Shown here one piece after another: positions 9,074-20,592 of a DNA stretch of 25,263 nucleotides (within the stretch, counting starts at the first letter, position 1; each line of letters begins with the position of its first letter). The translations under genes were made by a program, and so were the position numbers. The stretch is from Chromera velia (Eukaryota; Sar; Chromeraceae): positions 34,325 through 59,587 of the forward strand of contig JAHBMJ010005965.1 in the NCBI GenBank assembly GCA_018398765.1. The letters are read 5' to 3'. The notes beneath the pieces are model-generated. The model searched no databases. It was not told where the DNA came from and saw only the letters and a list, made by a program, of their open reading frames with translations.

Positions 9074-12000
9074 GGTTAACTCCGGCTTCTCTTTTCCTCT
9101 TCACCTGCTTCCATGAGAAGCTCGCTGTATCAGCTCTGGCTTCTCTTTTCCTCCTCGCCTCCTTCATGAAAAGCTCGTTGTGTCAACTCCTGGCTTCTCT
9201 TTTCCTCCTCGCCTCCTTCATGAAAAGCTCGTTGTGTCAACTCTGGCTTCTCTTTTCCTCTTTGTTTCCTTCTATGAGAAGCTCGTTGTATCAACTCCGG
9301 CTCCTCTTTTCCCCTTCGTCTCCTTCCATGAGAAGCTGGTTGTGTCAACTCTGGCTTTTCTTTTCCTCCTCGCCTCCTTTGTGAGAAGCTCGTTGTATCA
9401 ACTCCGGCTTCTCTTTTCCTCTGTGCTTCCTTCCATAAGAAGCTCGTTGTATCAACTCTGGCTCCTCTGTTCCTCTTCGTCTCCTTCTATGAGAAGCTTA
9501 TTCTATCAACTCCGGCTCCTCTTTTCCCCTTCGTCTCCTTCCGTGAGAAGCTCGTTATGTCAACTCCGGCTTCTCTTTTCCTCTTTGCTTCCCTCCGTGA
9601 GAAGCTCGTTATGTTAACTTCGGCTTCTCTTTTCCTCTTTGCTTCCTTCCGTGAGAAGCTCGTTGTGTCAACTTCGGCTTCTCTTTTCTTCCCCGCCTCC
9701 TTCCGTGAAAAGCTCGTTGTATCAACTCTGGCTTCTCTTTTCCTCTTCGCCTCCTTCATGAGAAGCTCGTTGTGTTAACTCCGGCTTCTCTTTTCCTCTT
9801 TGCTTCGGAATCCTTCCGTGAGAAGCTCATTGTGTCAACTCTGGCTCCTCTTTTCCTCTTCGTCTCCTTCTGTGAGAAGCTCGTTGTATCAACTCTGGCT
9901 CCTGTTTTCCCCTTCGTCTCCTTCCATGAGAAGCTCGTTATATCAACTCCGGCTTCTCTTTTCCTCTTTGCTTCCTTCCATGAGAAGCTCGTTATATCAA
10001 CTCCAGCTTCTCTTTTCCCCTTTGCCCCCTTCCGTGAGAAGCTCATTGTATTAACTCCGGCTCCTCTTTTCCTCTTCGTCTCCTTCCATGAGAAGCTCGT
10101 TATGTCAACTCCAGCTTCTCTTTTCCTCTTTGCTTCCTTCTGTGAGAAGCTCGTTATGTTAACTTCAGCTTCTCTTTTCCTCTTTGTTTCTTTCCGTGAG
10201 AAGCTTGTTGTGTCAACTTCGGCTTCTCTTTTCCTCCCCGCCTCCTTCCGTGAGAAGCTCGTTATGTCAACTCTGGCTTCTCTTTTCCTCCTCGCCTCCT
10301 TCGTGAGAAGCTCATTGTGTTAACTCCGGCTTCTCTTTTCCTCTTTGCTTCCTTCCGTGAGAAGCTCATTGTGTCAACTCCGGCTTCTCTTTTCCTCTTC
10401 GTCTCCTTCCGTGAGAAGCTCGTTGTATCAACTCTGGCTCCTCTTTTCCCCTTCATCTCTTTCCATGAGAGGCTCGTTGTATCAACTCCGGCTTCTCTTT
10501 TCCTCTTTGCTTCCTTCCGTGAGAAGCTCATTGTATCAACTCCGGCTTCTCTTTTCCCCTTTGCCTCCTTCCATAAGAAGCTCGTTGTATCAACTCCGGC
10601 TTCTCTTTTCCTCTTTGTTTCCTTCCATGAGAAGCTCGTTGTATCAAGTTCCGCTTCTCTTTTCCTCCTCACCCCCTTCTGTGAGAAGCTCGTTAGGTTA
10701 ACTTCGGCTTCTCTTTTCCTCTTTGCTTCCTTCCATGAGAAGCTCGTTATGTTAACTCCGGCTTCTCTTTTCCCCCTTGCCTCCTTCTATGAGAAGCTCG
10801 TTGTCTCAACTCCGGCTTCTCTTTTCCTCCTCACCTCCTTCGTGAGAAGCTCGTTGTATCAACTCCAGCTTCTTTTTTCCTCCTCGCCTCCTTCTGTGAG
10901 AAGCTCGTTGTGTCAACTCCGGTTTCTCTTTTCCTCTTTGCTTCCTTCCGTGAGAAGCTCATTGTGTTAACTTCGGCTTCTCTTTTCCCCTTCGTCTCCT
11001 TCCATGAGAAGCTTATTGTGTCAACTCCGGCTCCTCTTTTCCTCTTCGTCTCCTTCCATGAGAAGCTCATTGTATCAACTCCGGCTTCTCTTTTCTTCTT
11101 TGCTTCCTTCCGTGAGAAGCTCGTTATGTCAACTCCGGCTTCTTTTTTCCTCTTTGCCTCCTTCCATAAGAAGCTCGTTGTATCAACTCCGGCTTCTCTT
11201 TTCCTCTTTGCTTCCTTCCATGAGAAGCTCGTTGTATCAAGTTCCGCTTCTCTTTTCCTCCTTGCCTTCTTCGTGAGAAGCTCGTTGTATCAACTCCGGC
11301 TTCTCTTTTCCGCTTTGCTTCCTTCCATGAAAAGCTCGTTGTGTTAACTTCAGATTCTCTTTTCCTCCTCGCCTCCTTCTGTGAGAAGCTCGTTGTATCA
11401 ACTCCAGCTTCTCTTTTCCTCCTCACCTCCTTCATGAGAAGCTCGTTGTGTCAACTCCGGCTTCTCTTTTCCCCTTCGTCTCCTTCTGTGAGAAGCTCGT
11501 TGTGTCAACTCCGGTTTCTCTTTTCCTCTTTGCTTCCTTCTGTGAGAAGCTCGTTGTGTTAACTCCGGCTTCTCTTTTCCCCTTCGTCTCCTTCCGTGAG
11601 AAGCTCGTTGTGTCAACTCCGGCTCCTTTTTTTCCCTTCATCTCCTTCCATGAGAAGCTTGTTATATTAACTCTGGCTTCTTTTTTCCTCTTTGCTTCCT
11701 TCCATGAGAAGCTTGTTGTATCAACTCTGGCTTCTCTTTTCCTCTTTGCCTCTTTCCATAAGAAGCTCGTTGTATCAACTCCGGCTTCTCTTTTCCTCTT
11801 TGCTTCCTTCTATGAGAAGCTCGTTGTATCAAGTTCCGCTTCTCTTTTCCTCCTCGCCCCCTTCCGTGAGAAGCTCATTGTGTTAACTCCAGCTCCTCTT
11901 TTCCTCTTCGTCTCCTTCCATGAGAAGCTCGTTATGTCAACTCCAGCTTCTCTTTTCCTCTTTGTTTCCCTCCGTGAGAAGCTCGTTATGTTAACTTCAG

Positions 12001-14443
12001 CTTCTCTTTTCCTCTTTGCTTCCTTCCGTGAGAAGCTCATTGTGTCAACTTCAGCTTCTCTTTTCCTCCCCGCCTCCTTCCATGAGAAGCTTGTTATGTC
12101 AACTCTGGCTTCTCTTTTCCTCCTCGCCTCCTTCGTAAGAAGCTCGTTGTTTTAAATTCGGCTTCTCTTTTCCTCTTTGCTTCCTTCCATGAGAAGCTCA
12201 TTATGTTAACTCCGGCTCCTCTTTTCTTCTTCGTCTCCTTCCGTGAGAAGCTCGTTGTATCAACTCTGGCTCCTCTTTTCCCCTTCGTCTCCTTCTATGA
12301 GAAGCTCGTTGTATCAACTCCGGCTTCTCTTTTCCTCTTTGCTTCCTTCCGTGAGAAGCTCGTTGTGTCAACTCCAGCTTCTCTTTTCCCCCTTGCCTCC
12401 TTCCATAAGAAGCTCGTTGTATCAACTCCGGCTTCTCTTTTCCTCTTTGCTTCCTTCTGTGAGAAGCTCGTTATATCAAGTTCCGCTTCTCTTTTCCTCC
12501 TTGCCCCCTTCCGTGAGAAGCTCGTTATGTTAACTCCGGCTTCTCTTTTCCTCTTTGCTTCCTTCCATGAGAAGCTCGTTGTGTTAACTCCGGCTTCTCT
12601 TTTCCTCCTCGCTTCCTTCTATGAGAAGCTCGTTATATCAACTCCGGCTTCTCTTTTCCTCCTCACCTCCTTTGTAAGAAGCTCGTTGTGTCAACTCCGG
12701 CTTCTCTTTTCCTCCTCGCCTCCTTCTGTGAGAAGCTCGTTGTGTTAACTCCAGTTTCTCTTTTCCTCTTTGCTTCTTTCCGTGAGAAGCTCGTTGCGTT
12801 AACTCCGGCTTCTCTTTTCCCCTTCGTCTCCTTCCATGAGAAGCTCATTGTATCAACTCCGGCTCCTCTTTTCCTCTTCGTTTCCTTCCGTAGGAAGCTT
12901 GTTGTATCAACTCTGGCTCCTCTTTTCCGCTTCATCTCCTTCCATGAGAAGCTCGTTATATCAACTCCGGCTTCTCTTTTCCCCTTTGCTTCTTTTCGTG
13001 AGAAGCTCGTTGTATCAACTCCGGCTTCTCTTTTCCCCTTTGCCTCCTTCCATAAGAAGCTCGTTGTATCAACTCCGGCTTCTCTTTTCCTCTTTGCTTC
13101 CTTCCATGAGAAGCTCGTTGTATCAAGTTCCGCTTCTCTTTTCCTCCCTGCCTTCTTCGTGAGAAGCTCGTTGTGTCAACTCTGGCTTCTCTTTTCCGCT
13201 TTGCTTCCTTCCATGAAAAGCTCGTTGTGTTAACTCCGGCTTCTCTTTTCCTCCTCGCCTCCTTCTGTGAGAAGCTCGTTGTATCAACTCCGGCTTCTCT
13301 TTTCCTCCTCACTTCCTTCGTGAGAAGCTCGTTGTATTAACTCCGGCTTCTCTTTTCCTCCTCGCCTCCTTCTGTGAGAAGCTCGTTGTGTTAACTCCGG
13401 TTTCTCTTTTCCTGTTTGCTTCCTTTCATGAGAAGCTCGTTGTGTTAACTCCGGCTTCTCTTTTCCCCTTCGTCTCCTTCCGTGAGAAGCTCGTTGTGTC
13501 AACTCTGGCTTCTCTTTTTCCTTTCATCTCCTGCCGTGAGAAGCTTGTTGTGTCAACTCCGGCTTCTCTTTTCCTCTTTGTTTCCTTCCGTGAGAAGCTC
13601 GTTGTATCAACTCTGGTTTCTCTTTTCCTCTTTACCTCTTTCCATAAAAACCCGTTGTGTTAACTCCGGCTTCTCTTTTCCTCTTTGTTTCCTTCCATGA
13701 GAAGCTCGTTGTATCAACTTCAGCTTCTCTTTTCCTCTTTGCTTCCTTCCGTGAGAACTCGTTGTGTCAACTCTGGCTTCTCTTTTCCCCTTCGTCTCTT
13801 TCTGTGAGAAGCTCATTGTGTCAACTCCGGCTTTTCTTTTCCCCCTCACCTCCTTCTATAAGAAGCTCGTTATGTTAACTCCGGCTTCTCTTTTCCCCTT
13901 CGTCTCCTTCCATGAAAAGCTCATTGTATCAACTCCGGCTTCTCTTTTCCTCTTTGTTTCCTTCTATGAGAAGCTCGTTGTGTTAACTCCGGATTCTCTT
14001 TTCCTCCTTGCCTCCTTTTGTGAGAAGCTCGTTGTATCAACTCCGGCTTCTCTTTTCCTCCTCACCTCCTTCGTGAGAAGCTCGTTATATCAACTCCGGC
14101 TTCTCCTTTCCCCTTCGTTTCTTTCCATGAGAAGCTCGTTATGTCAACTCCGGCTTCTCTTTTCCCCTTCGTCTCCTTCCGTAAGAAGCTCGTTGTATCA
14201 ACTTCAGCTTCTCTTTTCCTCTTTACTTCCTTCCGTGAGAAGCTCGTTATGTCAACTCCGGCTTCTCTTTTCCTCTTTGTTTCCTTCCGTGAGAAGCTCG
14301 TTGTATCAACTCCGGCTTCTCTTTTCCCCTTCGCCTCCTTCTGTGAAAAGCTCGTTGTGTCAACTCCGGCTTCTCTTTTCCCCTTCGCCTCCTTCGATGA
14401 GAAGCTCGTTGTGTCAACTCCGGCTTCTCTTTCTTTTATGAGA
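9074..14443. repeat. Large 54-bp minisatellite array, about 100 copies
   Basis: Consensus unit, in three pieces: GGCTTCTCTTTTCCTCTTTG, CTTCCTTCCGTGAGAAGCTC, GTTGTGTCAACTCC. The plus strand is strongly pyrimidine-rich over the first half of each unit. Some units are 52 bp or otherwise altered and shift frame. Others carry TTAA in place of TCAA, which puts stop codons into the 18-residue repeat frame. Frames of 70-235 codons therefore open and close on both strands without any continuous protein, so I read the array as non-coding. Edges are fairly sharp: ordinary sequence resumes after CTTCTCTTTCTTTTATGAGA at about 14.44 kb. It lies between the transporter and YIF1 genes. Confidence 0.96.
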
Positions 14444-14552
14444 CTGTACATGGTAAGATGTGGGGAATCTTTACAAGCATCAATTTTGCTGCGACGCCTA
14501 GAAAAGCCGCAGAGAGCAGACACTTACGTAAATTTTTCTTGCAGGCAACATT

Positions 14553-14809
14553 AGGAGGACTGTGCAAAGATTTTTCAGAAGAAGACGAAGGTCTTTCAGG
14601 TGGAGAACCCCTCGAAGCCGAAGTTCGAAGTGCAGAAACTGGAGCGCTTCTACAAGTTGACGATGTCGAAGGGGAAGGTCCACAACAAAAAGGTCCAGAG
14701 TTCTTCGTACTTATCTAAGAAAGAAGATTGGAGGTTGATTGAGGACATTCTCGACAAGAAGGTGACTTGTGCAAACTTTCAGAGACCCTGCCCACTCGGC
14801 AAAGCACTG
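14553..14809 (+). CDS. Orphan exon-like stretch, Lys-rich, unknown family
   Basis: Open frame starting after an AG near 14552 (another possible acceptor, TTTTTCAG, ends at 14578) and running to a possible donor GTCAGT at 14810. The frame reads through to a stop near 14869 if unspliced. Codons are strikingly G/C-ending (runs of AAG, GTC, GTG, CAG, GAG, TTC, TAC), unlike the flanking sequence, which argues for real coding selection. The product includes NPSKPKFEVQKLERFYKLTM and KKEDWRLIEDILDKKVTC. It is basic, probably helical, with no domain I recognise. No partner exons could be found: upstream is the minisatellite, downstream a purine tract. It may be an exon of a gene with very long introns, or a fragment. 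Confidence 0.4.
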
Positions 14810-14869
14810 GTCAGTTCCGGAAGGAAGGGAAAAAGACAGAAAGACAGAGAAATTAACAAACACAAATGA

Positions 14870-15345
14870 CAGACAGACAGACAGACAGAAAGAAAGAAAG
14901 AAAGAAAGAAAGAAAAAAAAGAAAAAAAAGAAGGAAAAAAAAAAAAACTGAGTGAATGAATGAATGAATGAATGAATGAATGAAAGAAAGAAAGAAAAAA
15001 AGAAAAAAAAAAAAGAAAGAAAGAAAGAATGAATGAAAGAAAGAAAGAAAGAAAAAATGAATGAATAAACGAATTAAAGAAAGAAAGATAGAAAGAAAGA
15101 AAGACTAAAAGGAAGAAAGAAAAAAAGACAGAGAGACTGACAGACAGACATGACAGAAATAAAGAAAAGAAGAAAAAAAGAAAGAAAAACTGAAAAAAAA
15201 AAGAAAGAAAGAAAAAAAGAAAGAAAAAACGTCAGAAAGAAGAGAAATTCAAAGGCAGAAGGAAGGAAAGTATGATGTCATTGAGTGAAAGAAAGAAAAA
15301 TGGAAGAAAGGAAAGCAAGAAGGGGGAAAGAAAGTATAGAAGGGA
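14870..15345. repeat. Purine-rich (GACA)n/(GAAA)n/(GAAT)n tract
   Basis: About 470 bp of almost unbroken A/G on the plus strand: a short (GACA)n block, then (GAAA)n, (GAAT)n (about 14954-14985) and irregular AAAGAAAG. No coding potential. Confidence 0.9.
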
Positions 15346-16640
15346 GGGAGGTGAACTACATAGAAAAGCTGGGCAATCAAATGAGTTCAGAGTTTGCACG
15401 ATCATAGATTCTCTATTTCTTCTTTCTTGCCTTCTATCTGTACTTTCATCTACTTTTTGTTGGGTTTTCAAAGCTTTGCAAAAGCTTTGGCCTCCGTTTT
15501 CCTGGCCTTTTTCAATCCTTTTCATATAGAACTTTGACGGTGCACTTTCAAGTAAAGCCTCTAAAAATGAGTGGCCTGCTTTAGGGTTGACGGCTTGCTT
15601 TATATAACATGTTGACAGTGTAATGAGTGTATGGGTGCTCGCGATACTCGCTCAGTCTTGCTAGTCTTGCTGAAATAGGTGTTAAAATAGTTGTTTTGAC
15701 ACAAAAATGACAACAAATTACTAATTCACAAGTTGATCACAGTTAATTAATTGTTTAATGACAAGTAGATTCCTAGTTAGATTCACAATACACCAGTGTT
15801 GTGTTCAAGTTAGATAATGATTTGCATTTTAAAAACAGACTCCAATTATTGAGTCCAATAGATTTTAATGCTAGTTTCAATGCAACTAGCTATCTAGGAT
15901 AGAACAGGATAGGATTTTATATTCTGGGAATCCCCACGGTCCACTGCTAGGTATCAGCTTACACCAATAAGTAGCTAGCTGATGATGATGATGAGGCTAG
16001 TGATAAGGTGACTTAACCCGCTAGCCATCGTGTTCCAATGACAAAGGGCAGTCTGTGAGCATTCATATCATATTGCAAGCTAGGAGCACGCTAGCGAATG
16101 CTCACCTAAACAGCATATAGTTGGCAACTCTAGTGGCAACTAGTTGCAGGAAAGCCAATCCATCAATCAATCAATCAATCAGTTTTATATTACTATAATT
16201 TCATAAGTTTTCAAATAATAACTTGAAGTTGTCAGAGTCACAGTCAGACTGTTGTTCTAAATAGTTCTACTACCTAGAGTTATACTAAGTTTCACGCCCG
16301 TGAGTGTAATAGTTAAAAAACGGTTTTAAACATCTGCTTTACTTAAGTTGAAGTTCTTCCGAGTTAATTCTTCAAATACATGTTGTCCAAATATAATTGA
16401 AACATTGAATTGAACTAGGAATTGAATTGCATGTCCGAACTTTATCTAGAACTTTCTAACAGTTATACAGTGAATTTTGAAGTTGCCCGTCAGCAGACAG
16501 GCACACGACAAGTATGCATGTGGCTTCATTAACCCATTTTTGTCACTAGTTTTGTCAAGTCAAATTTGAAAGGTAGTGTGTCCTAGACTGTGTCAATGCA
16601 CGCAAATGCATCTCTACCCCCTTGTCGGATGTTTCTCCAG
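15346..16640. other. AT-rich intergenic island downstream of YIF1
   Basis: From about 15540 to 16570 the sequence is clearly AT-richer than the rest of the window. It contains many CTAG/GCTAG and TAATT words and stop codons in all frames. It also holds short (GAT)n near 15980 and (AATC)n near 16165 runs. No gene, inverted repeat or transposon terminus was identified. It may contain the 3' end of YIF1 transcripts nearest 16640. Confidence 0.6.
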
Positions 16641-17107
16641 TTAAATGGGTCCGCCCTCCGCACCAAGATCCCCGAGTCCCTGTTTGGCACGGGCTTGGAG
16701 CAACTTGGCTGCTGCGACTGCCGACTTGGCAACGAAGGAAGGGGTAAGCAGCCAACACAAAGGAACCTGGGCAGCAGCAACGATCAAGGCAAAGAGACGG
16801 AGCTGCGCAGCGGGGGAATGGTTCGAGGGACCTGCAGATCCAGACGTTAGGCAAGACAAAGAAAAAAGAAAGAAATGAATGAAGCCGATTCATCCCAAAA
16901 GAGAATCTGAGTGCAGAATTGACGTCTCATTTGCTGATGGAGTGATGCAGGAAAGCTTCGCAAGCGGTCGGGTGAACTGGGGGAGCGAATTCGTTCTTTT
17001 CCGTTTTTCTCGTATTGCCCTGCTTTTTCTTTCGTCTTCTGCAATTATGCTTCAAAGAGCGCCCTCTGTCTCCCGTGTGGGTCTCTCTCTCTCTCTCTCC
17101 CCCTCTT

Positions 17108-17147
<40 letters not shown>

Positions 17148-18781
17148 TGTGTGTATGAGTGACTGTGTGTGAGAGAGAGAGAGAGTGTGAGTGGTTGTGT
17201 GTGGATGTGTATATGTCTCTCCCTGTCAGTGTCCATTACCCCCTTGAGACTTTGCACATCGATCAGGAAACGGTTGAGGGGAAGCTTCTCAAAAACATTC
17301 ATTCCTCCGCATTCCTCGATCCCTTAATTCCCTCTGGTCCAAGAAGAGAACCAAAGAACGAACGAACACATGCATGCCTCGATCCCTTAATTCCCTCTCG
17401 TCCAAGAAGAGAACCAAAGAACGAACGAACACATGCATGCCTCGATCCCTTAATTCCCTCTCGTCCAAGAAGAGAACCAAAGAACGAACGAACACATGCA
17501 TGCCTCGATCAGTATGAAGTCAGTCTGAAGGCTCCAATCAGACAATCATCCATTCATCTTCGCCTGCATGCACCGAGACACACACTGACGCACGCACACA
17601 CTGACTGACTGACTCCATCCCGCATCAGTCGCCGCTCTCCGCACGTGGAGACCCCCGAGTTGTTGCAACTGCAATCAATGAAGCAGTGGGGGCAGGAGGG
17701 AGACAGACTATATGTTTCTTCAGACAGACAGACAGACAGACAGACAGACTATATCGTCTTTTCTCAGACAGACAGGCAGGCAGGCAGACAGACAGACAGA
17801 CAGACTGACTGCATGACCCTCTTTTTTCTTCGACGAAAAAACAAACAGACAAACTGTATCGTCTTTTCTTTTCTTTACTTTACTTTTTCGCTTCCTTTCA
17901 GATGGGCAGACAGACAGAGAGTGAGACGGATAGGGAGAAAAGCATATCAGTATGATCCTATGATGAGCAGCTAGACGAACGAAACAACGCAAGGGGAGCC
18001 ACGACCAAAAAGGCAGCAAGCGATGAGGAGACCAAAAGGGACGCGGCGGGGTGACTTCGAGCATTCACCCCTTTACACTCGACACACATCCTCTCTCTTC
18101 CCCCCCACACACAGACAATTTCTCTCACACACACACGAAGAGAGGGAGACAGGAAAAAAGAGGGAGGGACGCAACCCGAAGTCCGTCTGCTTTGCTCCAT
18201 CCAGAGCGTGAGTCAGAATACGAAGAGAGACTGATTCCCTCACGATTTGTTCTTCTTCCTTTGTTTGCGTATGTTCGTAAACCAAACGCAGACCCACACA
18301 AAGAAGACAGTTAAACAGAGAGAGGAAATATGCCTTTCTGACTGACTGCATTAAATGCTGCGGCCCCCGCAAGAATCAGAAAGGCAAGCCTGCACATGAA
18401 TGCACACACGCAGTTCTTTTTTGTTATATGCAGACACACACATACACACACACACACAAACACATTTGTTTTTTCTGCCGCCATTATCACAAAGGTGTGC
18501 GCACCACCGTTCCTGTACATTTACTCTTCAAGGCATCACATCTATTGCAGGAGGGGAGGGGGGCAACAACGAAGACTTCCTCCCTCTCGGCCACAAGCAG
18601 GAGGGAAATTTAAATTCAATGAGGAGAACGAAGAGCGCACAGACCAGGAAAACTCTCTCCCCTTCCCCCCCCCCTCTCTCACACACGCACACACAAGGAG
18701 GGGGACGCCACTTCAGCTGCCCGTTTTATCTTTCGCGTTGCGGGGATGTATATGTGTATGTATGCACACACACACACACAT

Positions 18782-18830
<49 letters not shown>

Positions 18831-19735
18831 CAGACAGAGAGAGAGAGAGAGAGAGAGATATCGCTGCACGCGGCTCCTCTCTGCTACAGAAGAGGAACTC
18901 GCCTGCCTGCCCACTGAATCAATTCACTAAATACCAAAAATCAAAGCAGCAGGGCGGGGGAACCGGGTGATGATTGATGGAGCAGATCACCCTCCCACCC
19001 ACCCCAAAATAGAACGACGATTTACGGGCATGTCAGGTGAACCCCGATACTGATCTACATATTAATACATGCCCATGAAGACCAGATTCCTCCCTCAATT
19101 GCACATCCATCAAGCGATTCATTCATTTGTTCTACCTGTCAACTCGGCACAGACGACGCATCTGAGGACCCAACCAGCTAGATAGACTGACTGACTGACT
19201 GACCAATACAGCCAAGTGCCCGCCATGGTCAGGCCAATCAAAATCACCAGGCAGAGGTGCACGAATTTGCTCCCTGCAGTCGCGAGAATCTCCAGGGTGG
19301 CCACGCCGCTGGCGCCAAGAACAAAATACCCCCCCCGCACGACCACAACCTCCAGAAGGACCATACCCAACGCAAAGGAGGCAGAGGTCCCGAGAACCTC
19401 AGGGTGAAATCTGCACATACACACAAATATTCTTTTTCGAAAGACATGCACACATACAGATCATTTATTTTCTGTTCCTCTTCTACCTTTTGCTCTTTCT
19501 TTTCCTTCACTCCCTTGCTTTCAGTCAACAGACAGAACCTTACTCGCCCTTCCCTCGTGTCTGTCTGGCTGAAGGCAGCACACAGATAGAAGATCAAGAA
19601 AAACAAAAAGAGACACACACAGAAGAATTGACTGACTCTCCCACAGCGCCCCTGGCGAGGCCGCACATGAGGATGAAGGTGATGTACCCCATCAGGGGAA
19701 TGTAGAGGTCCGGCATGAGGTGGCCTGGCACCGCT

Positions 19736-19789
<54 letters not shown>

Positions 19790-19961
19790 GGAGGGCGAGG
19801 CAAGAAAGGACAGAAAGGAGGGAGGGGGGAGGACGAGAATGTGCAGGCAGGGATGCATGAATGCACGCGGGCGGGCAGAAGGCAGGAGACAGGAGGCAGA
19901 AAGAATCAGGGGGGGAGTGCATGCATGAGGGGTCCGTGAGACATCTGAAAGAAGACACCAA

Positions 19962-19998
<37 letters not shown>

Positions 19999-20548
19999 GG
20001 AAAGAAAGAAAGAAAGAAAGAAAGAAAAGAAAAGAAAAGAAAAACAAATAAGCGGGTACCTCGGTGATGATCAAAAGGGCTGAACGGCCTGAGAGGGCGG
20101 GAACTGCGTCTTTCTTTGTTACGTCCGTTCTTTCTTTTTTTGTCTCATGTCGAATGCGTTCCGATCTAAAAGTTTTTCTTTTCGTGGCTTTCGACCAACC
20201 CAACAACCGACAAGCTGCATGGAGAAGACTGACAATGCAGGCGACACCCTTTCTGTCTCTCCTCCTATGAGAGCCAGAGAGAGCGGGGATGGATGGATGG
20301 ATGTATGGATGGATGGAGGGATGGAACGTTCCATGCAGCCTAGTGACAAGACCAGCTAAAGTGTTTGCATGGAGACTTTTTCACCTTCTTTTCGCTCTCT
20401 TTTCTTCTCTCACATTTGCATTCCTCCCTTCCCGCCTGCCTGCCTACTTCACCTCAAACTAGCTGCCTGACTGCTGACGGTTTTTCGACGTCCCCGAAGT
20501 CCCCCGTGAAGCTGTGAGGGTCTTTCTTGACACTCTGCACACACATGT

Positions 20549-20592
<44 letters not shown>

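Noticed and set aside
9074-14443. Protein with 18-residue repeats, readable on either strand of the 54-bp array
   Set aside because: Frames break every few hundred bases because of 52-bp units and TTAA stop-creating variants, and no strand gives one continuous frame. Open stretches arise simply because 54 is divisible by three.
9074-14443. CRISPR-like array
   Set aside because: The repeats are head to tail with no unique spacers, and the sequence is clearly eukaryotic.
18311-18389. Exon with LAFLILAGAAAF as the YIF1 C-terminal helix
   Set aside because: It resembles the family's GAAAF motif, but its phase does not fit the donor at 19136. The exon at 16831-16641 fits in phase and matches over a longer stretch, including the Trp-Leu-Leu-Thr end.
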